Numbered from the stretch's first letter, positions 1 through 12,340 are shown. The stretch: 64,000 bases of DNA from Trichobilharzia szidati (GCA_944472155.2 OX235273.1:31903204-31967203); one strand, 5' to 3'. The notes: generated from the letters alone by a model not told the origin. Numbers and translations: made by a program.

Positions 1-1000
1 TCACATTCCAAATAACCACTGAAATGACTTTGAGTTGCCTTTCACTTCTCAGAAACAGTTTTACCCACAGATCTTGTCGAATACTTTTTATAATTACACG
101 TTATAATATGTCGTTTATGATGTAAGTAATTCGACAATTATATTTTGCCACACAGGAACACCAATTTTAGAGCCCTGAAAGCATCAGACCATCAAATATT
201 TGCTTCCTCCTAGATGCACACTATTCACTATCATTTAACTCACCGGTTTTCGAATCCATCAGCTTCATTTTTCGAGGAAAGCAAATCTATGATCAGACTG
301 TAACAACTTGAGGAAAAGGCTAGAAAACCGCAAATTATTTCCCTTATGCTTATTCTAATACAGGAAACTTGTTGTGCCCCATGAAGTAGTCCGTTTATGC
401 TTAAGCGCACATTATATTCCACAACGCAGTCGCATGTCATTTTCCTGAGTGCTTTTCGTAGTTCTAGCTGCTTTTTTGGCTATAGTTGTTTTCATCCTTC
501 ATTTTGCTTTAATTTTGTCAAATTCAATATTTCGGCTTCATATAGATTACGGATGTATGTTTATATTTTTGTTTCTGCTATTGTATATATTAAATCATAC
601 AGGGAATATACATATTGAACAACTTCGTGAAGATGAAATAATGCATCAGTATTTTTCAGTGTCTTCAGGCGCGATTGTGCATGAACCGTTTATGTATGAC
701 ACTAAGAAATTTTAGTAAGAATATTTATTGACAAAAGTATTTATGGTGAAACTTGATGTAGCTTTAACAACCTTCTTGGTTCACAGAAAAGTTTTTATCT
801 GGTTCAGCTTGCATTTGGTATAGCACAGATTGTGTTTTGAACATGGTGTATTTCATTCCATTGTCAGTGAATGCTGTTGCAATCCGCCTAAGCAAGTGAA
901 ATTGTTTTCTCCGTTACATTTTGTCATGAGTTAACTATCTCCACTCCACTCAAACTTTTTTCTGCAATATTGAATTTCTCAGTTCAATTAGGTATGCAAA
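1..1000. repeat. Diverged copy of the left-hand segmental repeat (segments Q and P); no gene
   Basis: Bases 1-300 (segment Q) align by eye to 6905-7215 and 9370-9600. Bases 740-1000 (segment P) align to 6610-6900. The similarity is patchy, with many substitutions and indels, so the duplication is old. Short ORFs here are broken by stops in the related copies, so I call no gene. The 20-30 base anchors around 'TTCGAGGAAAGCAAA' and 'GATTGTGT' are the clearest matches. Confidence 0.6.
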
Positions 1001-3850
1001 TTAATGGAATACTATATCAGTAACAGTTAATTTCATCTATCTGTCAATATTATTCATGATATCAGTAGTTTTCATAAAATTGAACGATGATGGAAGTAAA
1101 CAGTCAACTGATATTATTTAGTTATTCCGATGTTGAGGAAATGAAACATATTCAACATTGATTTCAATATACGTGTAATTACCTTTGTTTACTGGTTTCA
1201 ATGTTGCACTACATCACTGTAGCGAGAAAGAGTAAGTCAATTTTAATTCTGTTGACTGGGATTGGCCTGAGTTTAAAATAGTATGTATTATTAGGGTTAG
1301 CAATGTTCTCTTCAACTACCTTACTGAAACGCTTCATATAATATTGTACATTTAAGTGAATTTAAGAGGAATTCATTAGTTTGCTTAACTGAAGTCAAGA
1401 TTACTACACTTGTACTGAAGTCATCTTGCAAAATGTACATTACTTCTTGTTTGTAGACTTTGTGTGATATTTTTCTTCTTGATCAGATTTCCGGTAGATT
1501 ATTCATACAAATTAAGTGCCTTTACTTTGAAGGAATGTGTAGATTACTGTCAACAGATTTGGAGTTCGAATACTATTAGTTCAATGATGGGAGAACGTCG
1601 CAACACTTCGCCGTCCACCTATGTCAACCACCAACAACTTTTGTTACATCCTCAACTTCTCAGGCGCTGTATTTATCTACTTCCAAACTTTCTACAAATG
1701 TATGCTTCTCTGACGGAAATACACTCAGGTTTTCTGAATGCTCAGTTGAAGCTACTACATTTTTGTTTAAAATAAAATGAATCATTGATTGTAACCTCTC
1801 CTTTCATAATTTCCATAAATTAAAACTCTCTCATCAAAAAATAGTAAGGGAGAAACTTAAGGAACTGAGTGAGTAAAGTATTTCATTGTTTTCTTAACAC
1901 TTTAAAGTTTTACCTACACGCGTATGTTATTCAGAGAAGTACAACACTGACATATATTCAAAATAATCCCCCGTCAACTACGAACACGTTTTTGCAGCAA
2001 TATAGTAGATGTAATAATAAAAAAGTCAAAGTAACACGATACCATGGGACTTACACAAGAAGTCTGCTGTCGAGGTGATACTTATAGACATACCAAAGTT
2101 TTCGCTGAAAGATGATTCAGTAGATTAACTCAGGTTGCGTTACACAAGAAGTCTAGATGTAGAGTATTGCACTAAATATCAGAGTAAGCGAAACAAACAG
2201 TGTTAAGTATCGCTGATAAGCGTCACATGCCTGGCGGAAACCATTTCTAAACACAGTGCAGCAGAAAATGTTTGAGTCAAGTTCTTAACTCTGTATCTAA
2301 GAGTCTCAGAGATGAAGAAGCATATTCCGCTAAATCAACCCCCACCTTATATGCCTATAAATAATGAAAAGTCACTTTGAATGTGAAGTATGAGAAATTA
2401 TGTCTTGGAGTAGATAAAAATACTTAATTTATTTTATGAATATCGAAGAAGGTATGATAAATATCTGCGCCCAAACACAAAATGACCTTTTTGAGAGACT
2501 GTTGCTATCATTATTATTTGAATTCTTTCTTTCATAGCGGAACATATGTAATCAGTGACGAATCTCCGTTGCACAGAACACTCTGCATCCATATTCACTT
2601 AGCTTCACATGTGTCTACGAGCTTACATTCATTCTTGACATGATTGGCTCCGTGTCACTTTCGGATCCTCAACTCCTTAATTCAAGTTCGTGTTCCACTT
2701 AAACACACTTAAACATGTATAGGTTGTACAAAGACCACAATCTGTAAAGAATTACTTCGAAAAATAGCTAAGTCTCCATAGCTGCACTATTATGATGGAT
2801 AATCCCTTTGTTTTCGCATTAGAATTGACTGATATTTCTCAACAAAAATCACTGAATTGCTGTATACTACAATCGCTATGGAGTGTGAAATATGATTTCT
2901 TAAGAATAACTTATGCAGCTAGATTATATGTGCAATACAACTATTTGCCAGACATTTGCTTAACCGTTTTCGACTTTGTAAATTCCTCATCCATTTTAGC
3001 AAATGATACTATAGTGATTATCGTAATTGAGACAATTTATTACTTCAGTAGCTGAAACCTAATGAAACTAGCTAACTCCTCATAAATTTATTTTCAACTA
3101 ATACCGGGACCAGGTAAGAAAACAAATTCCTTTTTAGAATCACTAAAAACGTTTGTATTTTTTCTGGCCTATTACACTTAGAAACAGGAGTCAGGACCAT
3201 TTGTCTGACTCTATCAAAACATTGAAATTATACCTTTGGCATCCCTGAATCCCATAGAAGAATTGTTCACTGTATTGTGCATCACTTCCAGTGAATGGTA
3301 TATTTTAAAGTGTCGGATCGTTCAGAAGCTTACAGGTAATCGATCACTTGGGTTGTTAATAATACCAACATCAAGTTCTTCGTTTGAACTGGAAGTCTTG
3401 AATAAGTTCCCGGGAAAACAAGACCATATAAATGGCTAAATGTTTGATCACCTAACTGAGTTAAGTGTGTCTGAGTGGCTGGTGAGTACTATGTATTCTG
3501 AGACATCAACTGGAAGAATTTCAGCAGAAATCAAAGTTTCAAAGTAGCTAGAAACACTCTAGGATTCTTAGCATTATATTTATTGGAGTTTTCCTGCTTT
3601 TACCCTCGCTGTACACATGGAACACATTAATTATAATATATGCGGACTACCCACTTTTTGGATTTCATTCAAAACAAGCAAACGGAAATAGTGTTCATTG
3701 TAACATTCGGGTGTTGTTATTCATAGGAAGTGTGAATATAATATAATTTCACGACAATGTGTTTGTATTTCAGATTTTCTCAGGCCGCCTGAATTCGCCA
3801 CAATACCAGCATCTGTTCACTAGTCCAAGGTTAATTATAAGCGATGTGGA
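1001..3850. other. Non-coding stretch without recognisable features
   Basis: No recognisable protein domain, RNA gene or full mobile element is visible. A segment around 3230-3440 resembles 4250-4430 weakly, which extends the local duplication pattern upstream. The longer ORFs here, including the 103-codon frame at 1464-1775, show no family signature and no splice context that I trust. Exons of the micro-exon gene proposed at 4.1-9.3 kb may be hidden here but cannot be picked out by eye. Confidence 0.5.
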
Positions 3851-4120
3851 ACAGTCACTCCATACCATCTTTCAAACAGAAATATAAGACTTTAAGCTTC
3901 CTCTCGAGAAGTTGTATAAATGTGGTATTCCCCGTGAATATCATATTGAATGATCAGAATCAGCTATTAGAAGAGTATGGCAATTGAGAAACAGATGTTC
4001 TGTCCCAAAATGATAAAGATGTATACTGAGCATATTTTTACATGATATGCAAATAATTTTATTATGATAGTTTTCTTCAATAAATGACATCTGACAGAAA
4101 ATATTTTATTTGGAATTCAG

Positions 4121-4147
4121 CCACCACACTTGCTCCCACAACAACAA
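4121..4147 (+). CDS. Candidate 27-bp micro-exon, Thr-rich
   Basis: It is preceded by a pyrimidine-poor but valid acceptor ending ATTCAG and followed by donor GTGAGT. The length is 27 bp, divisible by three. Read in phase 1 (two bases completing a codon) it gives a peptide of the type TTLAPTTT. Its sister exons are at 4610-4636 and 8149-8181. Symmetric exons below 36 bp that encode Thr/Ser-rich pieces are typical of schistosome micro-exon genes, whose products are secreted and often O-glycosylated. No transcript evidence is available here, and the first exon with a signal peptide was not found. Confidence 0.5.
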
Positions 4148-4609
4148 GTGAGTTTGATCACTCAAGATATTCAATATTCAGTCTTTTTGTGTAAACGATT
4201 CATCAGTGGTCAGGTAGTAAACAGGAATAATAATAATCATGATTAGACTGTAGATAGTAATGCGCTTTGTTGTGGGTCAATTTCATGGTTTAAACTGTCA
4301 GATGAATCAGGAGGTTATAAATACCCAACCACTTGTGCTGTTATCAATATTAACATTAAGGTGGTCGTTTGAAACTGAAGTTATAACTGAGCCTTCAGGA
4401 GTAAAGAACCACATACTTGATTGCGAATTCGAACTTTTAACCACATATGTAATGCCTGAGTGGTTGTATTGTATGGGGATTGTGAAACAGAAATAAGGAA
4501 ATGCACTACATAAATCTTACATAGTATGCAAATAATTGTATTATTATAGTTATCTTCAATAAACGATATTTGACAGATAACCTCAGGAAATATTTCATTT
4601 GAAATTAAG

Positions 4610-4636
4610 GCACCACAACAACTTCAACTACAGCAA
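4610..4636 (+). CDS. Candidate 27-bp micro-exon, Thr-rich (local duplicate)
   Basis: This is the duplicate of the exon at 4121-4147. The acceptor reads ATTAAG (AAG instead of CAG) and the donor is a consensus GTAAGT. It is 27 bp and in phase 1 reads TTTTSTTA, so length, phase and Thr-richness survive although the bases differ at many sites. That is what is expected if the exon has been under coding constraint since the duplication. It may add one more repeat to the same mature protein. Confidence 0.5.
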
Positions 4637-5523
4637 GTAAGTTTGATAACACAAGATATCCACTACTGATTCCTTTGTGTAAAACGATACATCAGTCGTC
4701 AAGTAGTAAACAGTAACATGAGTGACTAAAATCTTGATGACTGTCTTATTAGAGCATCATGGAATCATCACTGCCTGCACAGTTAGTAAGTGAGGACTGG
4801 TATTGTCACATTCTCAGAAGTTCCGTGGAAGTGTTCAGTATATGTCATCGAGTGAATTATTATCCCACATAATTACACTTCACAACATCCAACAAGGCAC
4901 TTTAGATTCTTTCGAAAGTGTATATTAACTCACACATTATTCAGAAAAGTGTTTTAAAAACTTTACGCTTGAATCACACACAGTTGAGATGATAATCAAC
5001 TGACTAGTGGATATCTTTCACCTCAAAATCGCTCGATAATTGAAGTATTATCATCAGTAGGTAACATTTCCAGCTGCTTCTCGAAAGGAATATAAAATGT
5101 TTGACATCAACGGAAGCTACTCAGAATATTACAAGATGACAGTCACTACTTTCAGTTTTCAAAATCTATCAAGGGATGGGCGTTTCTTTGTGTCACAAGA
5201 CTGCAGTATGATGTTTGCACAGCGAGTAGTAAGCTTTGGTTTCTTTCGAAGATCTTTGAATTATCCAAATTATTTGTTGTATGATTCTGTGGAGTAGCCA
5301 CAACTACACACGATCCACTCATTTCAAGTGAGCACGCATAGCTGGATCAATAGGCTTAAGTGTATGCTTCAAGTATTCTGCAATGCCTAAAATCTAAAAC
5401 TGTTTTGGAAAAAGTGTAATGATTGTAGGAATTGTACAACCTAATTTGCGTTTATTTTTGACTTGGTAAATTTCCATGAATATTTTCCTTCGAAAATGAA
5501 TCATGTCTTTTCGATAAATGCAG

Positions 5524-5550
5524 GTCATTCGAAAGAAGAGAGTACACAAG
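5524..5550 (+). CDS. Candidate 27-bp micro-exon, acidic/Ser-rich
   Basis: The acceptor ends AATGCAG and the donor is GTAAGC. The length is 27 bp. In the same phase 1 as the Thr-rich exons it reads HSKEESTQ between split codons. Its counterpart 3.55 kb downstream (9074-9100) has identical length and splice context but different bases, reading TSTGSDEQ. Conservation of length and boundaries with relaxed sequence is characteristic of micro-exon families. The next exon in this copy has lost its aligned acceptor (see 5677), so this copy may use another end or be decaying. Confidence 0.55.
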
Positions 5551-5676
5551 GTAAGCATATTTGTGGACGGTTGGTTGCAGTGATCGAGCTTACTTTCCGT
5601 GAGATATCACTTCGCTCACTGAACAATGTTGATCCTGCTTTCTCGAAGCAGAAACATCTTTTTTCAGAGTTATAAT

Positions 5677-5724
5677 ATGAACCTACAGATTATGAAATAG
5701 CTGTAAATTGGCCCACCAAATGAA
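5677..5724 (+). pseudogene. Terminal exon of the micro-exon gene, copy 1 (acceptor lost)
   Basis: This region aligns with the terminal exon at 9246 of the second unit. In the matching phase it reads a DEPTDYEIAV-type peptide ending in a stop within about 16 codons. The AG expected at the boundary reads AT here. Upstream AGs at 5660-5670 would give an early stop (for example E-L-stop). The exon is therefore probably skipped or the copy ends early. Coordinates are approximate. Confidence 0.35.
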
Positions 5725-5791
5725 AAAGTACACAGTGGTACTTTTGTGAATGATGGCTGTTGGACAATTGAATCAAACACTGTATACAATT

Positions 5792-6021
5792 TTTTTATCC
5801 TTCACGTTCCCCAGTGGAACATAGGGCTTCAAGCTAGTGGCTTGAAGTTTCTGTAGCAGTGTTTATTTTACAGGATGGGGTTGCTAGCCTCATGCCCAAC
5901 CTTTCCTCTTCACCAGCATTATTTCTGGCTTAGCGAGGTAAAGGAGTGCGTCGGGCGGGTTTCGAGCCCCGGACCATGTGCATGGTCGTCGAGCGTCTTG
6001 ACCGCTATGCCACCGACACCC
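5792..6021 (-). mobile_element. tRNA-headed SINE, full copy, with target-site duplication
   Basis: The element is flanked by a perfect 10-bp duplication GTATACAATT at 5782-5791 and 6022-6031. On the minus strand it starts with a tRNA-like head with A-box and B-box-like motifs (GGTTCGA context degraded to GGCTCGA). The body contains GAGGCTAGCAACCCCATCC and it ends with a short A-rich tail. The body matches the 5' end and the tail matches the 3' end of the RTE LINE at 16.8-19.9 kb, which marks that LINE as its likely partner. Related copies lie at 23534-23776 and 26934-27104. Confidence 0.85.
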
Positions 6022-6279
6022 GTATACAATTGGTTTGATTAAATATTCCTTCCAGATTCAAATAATAAAATCATACAGATTCATCAAATCAAGGATTTAT
6101 CTCATATGGATGGTAATACGTTCATAGTGATGAAGCAGTCACCAAATTACTTCAAAGTTGGTACTGCATTCAACATCATCAAGACAGGAGCTGAGTCACC
6201 TTACTCTGGTAGTTTAACGAGGTAAACTCTTTTTCAATCAGTAGGTACCTTTCTCTCATATCCACAGTAGTCTATGGCC

Positions 6280-6485
6280 TCTTTTTCAGTGCTTCAGTTA
6301 GGATTTCATCTTGTTCTGCTGCCTTTACGACTTGCTTTCAGTAGCTTGATTACATTCAGGATTTATACTCTTGTTGGAGGGATGGTGTCCACTGGCTGTT
6401 TGTCGTATTTCTCGACGAGTTGGAGGGGTAGGTCGATTCAAGGATCCTATGAATTGATCAGCCCAGCGCCTCCTCTTAATATACT
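6280..6485 (-). mobile_element. Degenerate RTE-like LINE fragment
   Basis: The segment aligns on the minus strand to part of the RTE reverse-transcriptase region near 18300-18490, for example around the GGTCGATT and TTCAGCCCAG anchors. It is far more diverged than the element at 16.8 kb and has no usable frame. It probably comes from a different RTE subfamily. It sits directly next to a PLE tail remnant. Confidence 0.5.
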
Positions 6486-6503
6486 CTGACACATTCATAT
6501 GTC

Positions 6504-6541
6504 AAATTAACTATCAAGCTCAGAGAACACAACCACATCAA
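6504..6541 (+). mobile_element. Solo remnant of a PLE terminal sequence
   Basis: The run AAATTAACTATC...CTCAGAGAACACAACCACATC matches the terminal arm of the PLE at 21835-22873 almost perfectly. It is a 38-bp leftover of a PLE end inserted next to LINE debris. Confidence 0.65.
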
Positions 6542-6609
6542 AGTCGACCGATTATGTCGGATATTGAAAATTATTCAACAATAGTCAGTTAATAGGGTGT
6601 TTATTGGGA

Positions 6610-7700
6610 AACTTGACATAAACCGGACAACTTCCCGGGTTAACACAAAACGTTTTTTCTGGTTAGCTTACATTTGGCAAAAGAGATTGTGTGGTTAACA
6701 CAATTTATTTTACTCCATTTTTATGTAGACTTAAAGTATTTCATTCTCAGTAAATACTGTCATGATCCTTCGTAGCAAGTGAACTTGCCTTAATCGTTTA
6801 TGAGATGCAAATTTAAGTAGAGTTTCTATCATGAATTCACGATCTAAATAGTTCTGTTTTTCAATTCATATTCATCTCGGTATATTTAAGTTTGTTTATC
6901 ACAGTTCAAGTTACCACTAGAATTACATCAGGCTGATGTTCACTTCTCATAGACAGTTTCACCCACAGTGTTTCTCGAATACTGTTCACAGTTATACGTT
7001 GTAATATACCGTTTATAAAGTAAATTGTTGGAACATTCTATTTTGTCAAAAAAGAGTAAAATGTTTACAGCCTCAAATAGCTTTAAACCGTCAAACAAGG
7101 GCTTATTCCTAGATACCCACTTTTCGCCACCAATCAACTCACCATCAGCTAAATTTTTCGAGGCAAAAATATCTATGACTTGACTAACACGACCATAGGA
7201 TTTGATGGGAGAATCGCTCATTAATTCCTTAATGCTTGTATTTGAAGCAGGATAATTTTTATGTCGTATGAAAAATTCGTTTACTTTTAAGAGGAACCAT
7301 TTCATTTTGCAATGCAATGCTATCATAATAGAGCATGCTACCAGTCAGAAATCACCTTATGAATAAATTAGTCAAAATGATGAATGCAGATGACAACAGG
7401 AATAAATGCACATGTCAAGACTTCATTCGCTTTCATTCATCTGGTACAATGTGAAAGACTTTGGAACCAGAGAATGCCATTCCCCCCCCTATCTGCTATT
7501 TGCTTATCGCTTGTCAAGTGGATTTCATGATTGAAAGTAAAACATGGTATTTTGCTTAAACATCATTCATTGAATGGTGACACAGGTAAGTCAGCCTCTT
7601 GATACCATACTGTTTTTTAGAGCGCCAAATACCGAAATGACTTAAGAGACAACATCTAACTTGAGTGTATGCATAATTGATTGTATCATTATCATGTTGT
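6610..7700. repeat. Segments P, Q and R of the left-hand repeat, with an unrecognised minus-strand ORF
   Basis: Segments P (6610-6900), Q (6905-7215) and R (7500-7700) belong to the diverged tandem unit. The minus strand has a 128-codon frame at 6940-7326 with no recognisable domain. The homologous DNA at 1-300 and 9370-9600 has stops and frameshifts in the same frame. The ORF is therefore either a young survivor of a decayed gene or chance; I favour chance. Confidence 0.45.
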
Positions 7701-8148
7701 CCTCGTACTACTTTCACTTGCTCGAAAATATTAAAGTTGATGTTATTGGAGCATTGTGGAATACATTGGGAATCTCACGTCTGGGATGACCAATAAGAAT
7801 AATGGAATGGATGTCGGAATGATTGCAAGTCAGATTTACTCAACTGATCTAAATCATTCCTCCATTCGCTACAATACTGGTAAATTTTCACGAGTGGAAA
7901 TGTGCAGCAGCTACGCCATAACATATTTCAAACTGATATATGATAAGTTGAGAATGCTTCTGAATATCATATCAAATGATCACAATCAAGTGTTAACAAA
8001 GTATAGCGACTGAGAAACAGATATTTCGTTCCACTAACAACAAAGAAATGTACTGAGAAAAGCTGTCATATTATGCAAATAATTTTGCTATTACAGCTTT
8101 CTCCAATAAATGGCTTATGACAGATAACAAAAGAAAATATTTTTTCAG

Positions 8149-8181
8149 ATTCACTCACCAATACAGATCCCGCCGCAACAA
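8149..8181 (+). CDS. Candidate 33-bp micro-exon, Thr/Pro/Ala-rich
   Basis: This is the second-unit counterpart of the exons at 4121 and 4610. The ancestral acceptor position is mutated (CAC), but a strong TTTTTTCAG-type acceptor lies exactly 6 bases upstream. The exon is thus 33 bp, still a multiple of three, with donor GTAAGT. In phase 1 it reads SLTNTDPAAT. An acceptor shift of six bases that keeps symmetry argues for a maintained frame. No expression data are available. Confidence 0.5.
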
Positions 8182-9073
8182 GTAAGTTTGATCGTATAAG
8201 ACATTTACTATTCATCTCTTTGCGTGAACGATAGGTCAGTCATCAAGTAGTAAACACCAATATTAGTGACTTACATGATTTCTAGCCGCTTAAATGAAGC
8301 TTCATGGAAACATCAGTGCCTGTGTGGTTAGTAGGAGAGAGTTCATGTTGTCACATTATAGAAAATCCCACGAGAGTGGATAATATATGACACCGGATGA
8401 ATTAGCATCCCACATAATTACACTTCTTGCCATCTCAAAATATTCTGTTGTGTGTTCCATAAACTCACAAATTATTGACCAACGTGTATTAGACAGTTTG
8501 CGTTTGCACTGTACACAATTAAAATGACAGTCAACGGAATTCACCTTTTCTCCTAAATATTTTTTCACCGCAAAATACCTCGATAAATGAATTCAAATAA
8601 TTATTATCAAAAGTTACAAATCTGAGCTTCTTCCTGTTGAGCATACGAGAATTTTCATCGATGGAGACTACTAAAGATAATACAAATTTGTAGTCATTCC
8701 TTTCATTTCTCGATGTCTGTCGAGGGTAGGCGTTTCCTTGTGCCACACCACTGAGCTTTGCTTGTTCACATAAGCTTTGGTTTTATTGGAAATGTTATTT
8801 AAAATATCCAGATTATTTGTTGCACGATTCCATGAAGTATCCACGCTTACACACGATTCTTTCAGATCAGATGAGCACGGATACCTGCATCGATAGGCAC
8901 TGTTGAGTACTTCAAGCATTCTGCCCAATAATGTATTGCCTAAAATGTAAAATGTATAGGGAAAAACTATAATTGATGTTGAAAGTGTACAACCTGATAT
9001 AAGTTTATTTTGCTAAGTTCATTTTCGTGAGTGTTTGTCTTGAAAGGTAATCACATTATTTCGGTGAATGCAG

Positions 9074-9100
9074 GTACTTCGACAGGAAGCGATGAACAAG
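9074..9100 (+). CDS. Candidate 27-bp micro-exon, acidic/Ser-rich, second unit
   Basis: The acceptor ends AATGCAG and the donor is GTAAGC, both as in 5524-5550. It is 27 bp and in phase 1 reads TSTGSDEQ. Its final G joins the AT of the downstream exon at 9246 to make an Asp codon, after which the frame stays open to a stop. That phase compatibility across the intron is the best single argument that this is a real coding structure. Confidence 0.55.
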
Positions 9101-9245
9101 GTAAGCCTATTTATGGATGGTAGGTTGCAGTAACAATCCGGCTCACTTGTTATGAGATGTCATTTTGCATGTTGAATAATGTTGATCCTACTTGGTTGCT
9201 TTTACAATGCAATAATATTGCTTTTATCTATTTTCACATTGAACA

Positions 9246-9288
9246 GATGAACCTTTAGACTGCGAAACAGCTGTAAAGTGGCTAAAGT
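9246..9288 (+). CDS. Candidate terminal exon of the micro-exon gene, second unit
   Basis: After an acceptor ending TTGAACAG, the exon starts AT. With the preceding G it reads Asp, then EPLDCETAVKWLK and a TAA stop. The equivalent region in the first unit reads EPTDYEIAVNWPTK and stop, so the frame and the stop position are conserved while bases differ. The predicted C-terminus is short, acidic, then basic. The family member cannot be named and the 5' exons remain unassigned. Confidence 0.5.
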
Positions 9289-9349
9289 AAACAGTGGTAC
9301 TATAGTGAATGATGGCTTTTAGATAACTGAATCGTCATGAAACTAGATT

Positions 9350-12340
9350 ATGAAAAATGTTCTAAATATTTCTTCGGTGGCAGTTACATTGAGATAACAG
9401 AAGAACGAATTGTAGAGCCTCTGAAAGGATCAAACCATCAAATAAGTGTTTCTTCTTAGATGTACGCTTTGCACCACCGATTACCTCACCAGTTTTTGAT
9501 CAAGTAGCCTTCATGTATCAAGGCAAAACATATCTGTCACTTGAATGAGATGACGTGAGAATTTGACGGAATTAGTCGAAATTATGGATGTTACGATGAA
9601 AGGTAGTAAACCTCTATATGTTTGCGTTCATTAATACAAGTTAACAGCCTTTGAAACTAAACAATGTTATTTGCCCTTATTATGTCTATTTGTTTATGAC
9701 GCTCACTTCGTGACTAAAACATGTAACTTTATAAAAATCAAGGTCCAGAGATAAGTAAGCATATTTCTATGCGTCGTACTGTTTTGCGAATCGATACAAG
9801 TACCAGAATGAGTTTATAGACGATATCTACTATGAGCGTATGCATAATTTATCGTATCGCTTTTGTGTTTTCTCTGTATATCTTTCGTTAGACGGAAACT
9901 ACCAGGGTTGACATTTTGGAGTAGGACGGGAAAAATTCTAAACCTCAAATCTATGAAGACTAACATGAGTAACAGAACGGATCTGTCAATCGTCAGAATA
10001 TGCATGTCGAAACTGTTCAACATCGTCAAGCCATAACTCATTACTCCGATAATGTGACCGTACACCTTTTCCCTGTGGAAGGGTATAAGAGGAAGATTGA
10101 AACAGAGGTGGATTATGCACATAACTTTGTTGTAGACAGTGGGATGTTCGCTTGACAGTATTTTTTCACTAGTGCTAAGTCTAAAACCAATTTGAAACTT
10201 CAGTAGATTTGAGTAGTATTATTTAATGAAGGACTTTATTGGAAAAATGAAAAATTGTACAATATTTTTATTAACATTTGATCACACATTTACTTGTAGA
10301 CATAATTTAAATGGAAATGGTCGAGTGCGGTATCAAATAAAATAAACAAAATAATAAGATATACGAAATTTAAGAGGATAGTAAGTGACAAAATCATATA
10401 AATATACTAAGAAAAGGGTTACTGAAGTATGCTAAGTCCCATAATAATATTTTGGTGCGCTAGCAATGCAGGTCTAATTTAAGGAACAGCTAGAGCTGTA
10501 TTTCAGTAGATCAATTAGGTTAGGGTAAGCAAAGGTTAAATTTCACTGTTTTTACTAAGCATAATTATGGGTGCATTTCATTGAATCATAGTGCTTCCAT
10601 CACCTTTGTTAATCCCGTTGTTTTGTGTATTTTAATTAAACCGCCATTGCTTTTTTATTTCCGTATAAATTGAATGAATAAGTAAATCTATGGTCAGACA
10701 CTTTGAAGTGTAGAGCGCAAAAACATTTTTCCCACTTAGTCTGTCATTTTAGAACTTAAACCCCTGAATGATTTTAAGTTATTCTGCGAAAAATTTCTCT
10801 TAATGATTCAAAATTTGTCGAATTTTAGAAACCATTTACCTTCCCGATGGCAAACGTAAGTTCCATTCAGAAGAACGTTTTATCTTCTTCATCTTTTCAA
10901 TGGGACACGTACATCATAGTTATTCATACTTATATAACACTCTCACGCCATGGTAGGATTCAATTCCATATTAATTTGTAAATCGTACTGTGAGAAGAAA
11001 CGATTCCTCACTAATATTTGATTAAACAAAGCGAATGACATGAATAGCAAAGATAGAAGTAAGCTCAAATAAAATAAAAAGAGAACTCAACTACACAGTG
11101 ATGGGTATGAAACCAGAAATACTAAACTTGAAGACAATTAGTAACCATTCAAACTGAAAAGGCCAGTGTTGATGAAGCTGAAACATATATGGTGCATAAA
11201 GGTTATACGTAGTGATGAATATGACACTAATTCGGTAAAACCAGCAAAATTCTCTACAGAATCGGAAGAATAATACCAGTGTGCTCTGATCTGAAGCTCA
11301 TAGTTATACGTACAGTAGTAGATAAGAAAACTCCAGACCGCTTGGTTGAAGCCAATAAATTTACTTAAACAATAAAATAAACAAAAGTCAATAAGCCTAG
11401 ATAGATTATCATGAATTAAAAGTCATGAACAGAAATTCTGAATGTTACTTATTTTCCATAATGTTTGAGTATGGGCGAAGCTGTACTGGTTAATTGAATT
11501 GGTACAAAACAAGATTAAATATATTTGCACGATATAGACAATTTTTAATTCATGGTTTTTCTTCAACTGTTAACCACCTAAAGAAGACATACGTCACTTT
11601 AAATGCAAGCATCTTGCACTACTCAAAGATTATTTCTGCTCAATAATAAGAGATATGAATACAAAATACTTAACGATCTAACAACCAGAATTTATTAATA
11701 CAAAATTCGATGAAAAGGTTGATAGTAGAAAGTGAGAGTGAGAAGATATGGCGATTCAAAATAAAACTACTACATAAAAAACAAATAAGTAAATTGGAAG
11801 ATTAGTAATGAATTCAGCTCAGATTTCAATGAAATCAAGTAACAGTTGTGACGTAGAAATAAACAGAGAAACGAAAAAAGGTATCTAGTTACCAGGGTAG
11901 TGGAGGGTTAACCACACTGTTTCTGAATACAGTGATTATAATGAAATTGTTTAATGAAACTGATTTTTGCAAAGCGAAGTTACCAAATTGTCAAACCTTC
12001 AAAACAATCCGCATACGAGAAACACCTTGGTTATTTCACTTTCCCGAAACCACCGCTATTAAACGAATCAAACTGATTTTCCCAAACTCTTTCCCTGAAG
12101 TGAAACTATTTATATACATATACATGTGCACATGAAATGACTGAGAGTTAGTGCGGTATACCACTAGTATCATTCCATTGTGAAAAAGTAACAAACGGAA
12201 AACCAAGAAATTATGTGAGCGAATTATTGTAATTTTTTATAGAGTGCTCGGAATATCTTTACCAAGTAGTTTTGTATCTGTTCGAGAGTTGTCAAACTTT
12301 CTTGTACAGAATCGTACTGTAAAAACAACAATCGTTTCTT
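9350..12340. other. Non-coding stretch; repeat segments Q and R, then nothing recognised
   Basis: Segments Q (9370-9600) and R (9640-9860) close the second tandem unit. From 9860 to 12340 the DNA is AT-rich with no domain-bearing frame, RNA gene or repeat that I can name. A piece near 11890 resembles 20440, both starting with the motif AGTTACCAGGG, and belongs to the wider set of old duplications. Confidence 0.45.

Larger units (their letters stand above)
3850..9860 (+). repeat. Tandem diverged units carrying a putative micro-exon gene
   Basis: Segment S at about 3850-5770 is repeated at about 7920-9350, and a smaller piece, 4020-4210, is repeated at 4510-4700. Segments P, Q and R follow in the first unit at 6610-6900, 6905-7215 and 7500-7700. 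Q and R follow in the second unit at 9370-9600 and 9640-9860. The first unit is longer because it holds a SINE (5792-6021) and LINE/PLE debris (6280-6541). The match is good enough to align exon by exon but clearly old. The short splice-bounded exons inside segment S suggest that the unit is a duplicated gene and not a simple repeat. Confidence 0.6.

Noticed and set aside
449..715. Hydrophobic N-terminus resembling a signal peptide for the micro-exon gene
   Set aside because: The frame begins at GTG right after an in-frame TGA and has no ATG or splice acceptor that would rescue it.
1580..1780. Ser/Thr-rich open stretch (PPTTFVTSSTSQ...) ending in TGA
   Set aside because: It has no ATG in frame, no clear acceptor and no counterpart in the other repeat units; a 67-codon open stretch is within chance for this DNA.
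6940..7326. 128-codon minus-strand ORF
   Set aside because: Homologous DNA at 1-300 and 9370-9600 is broken in the same frame, and no domain is recognisable; listed only as part of the repeat.
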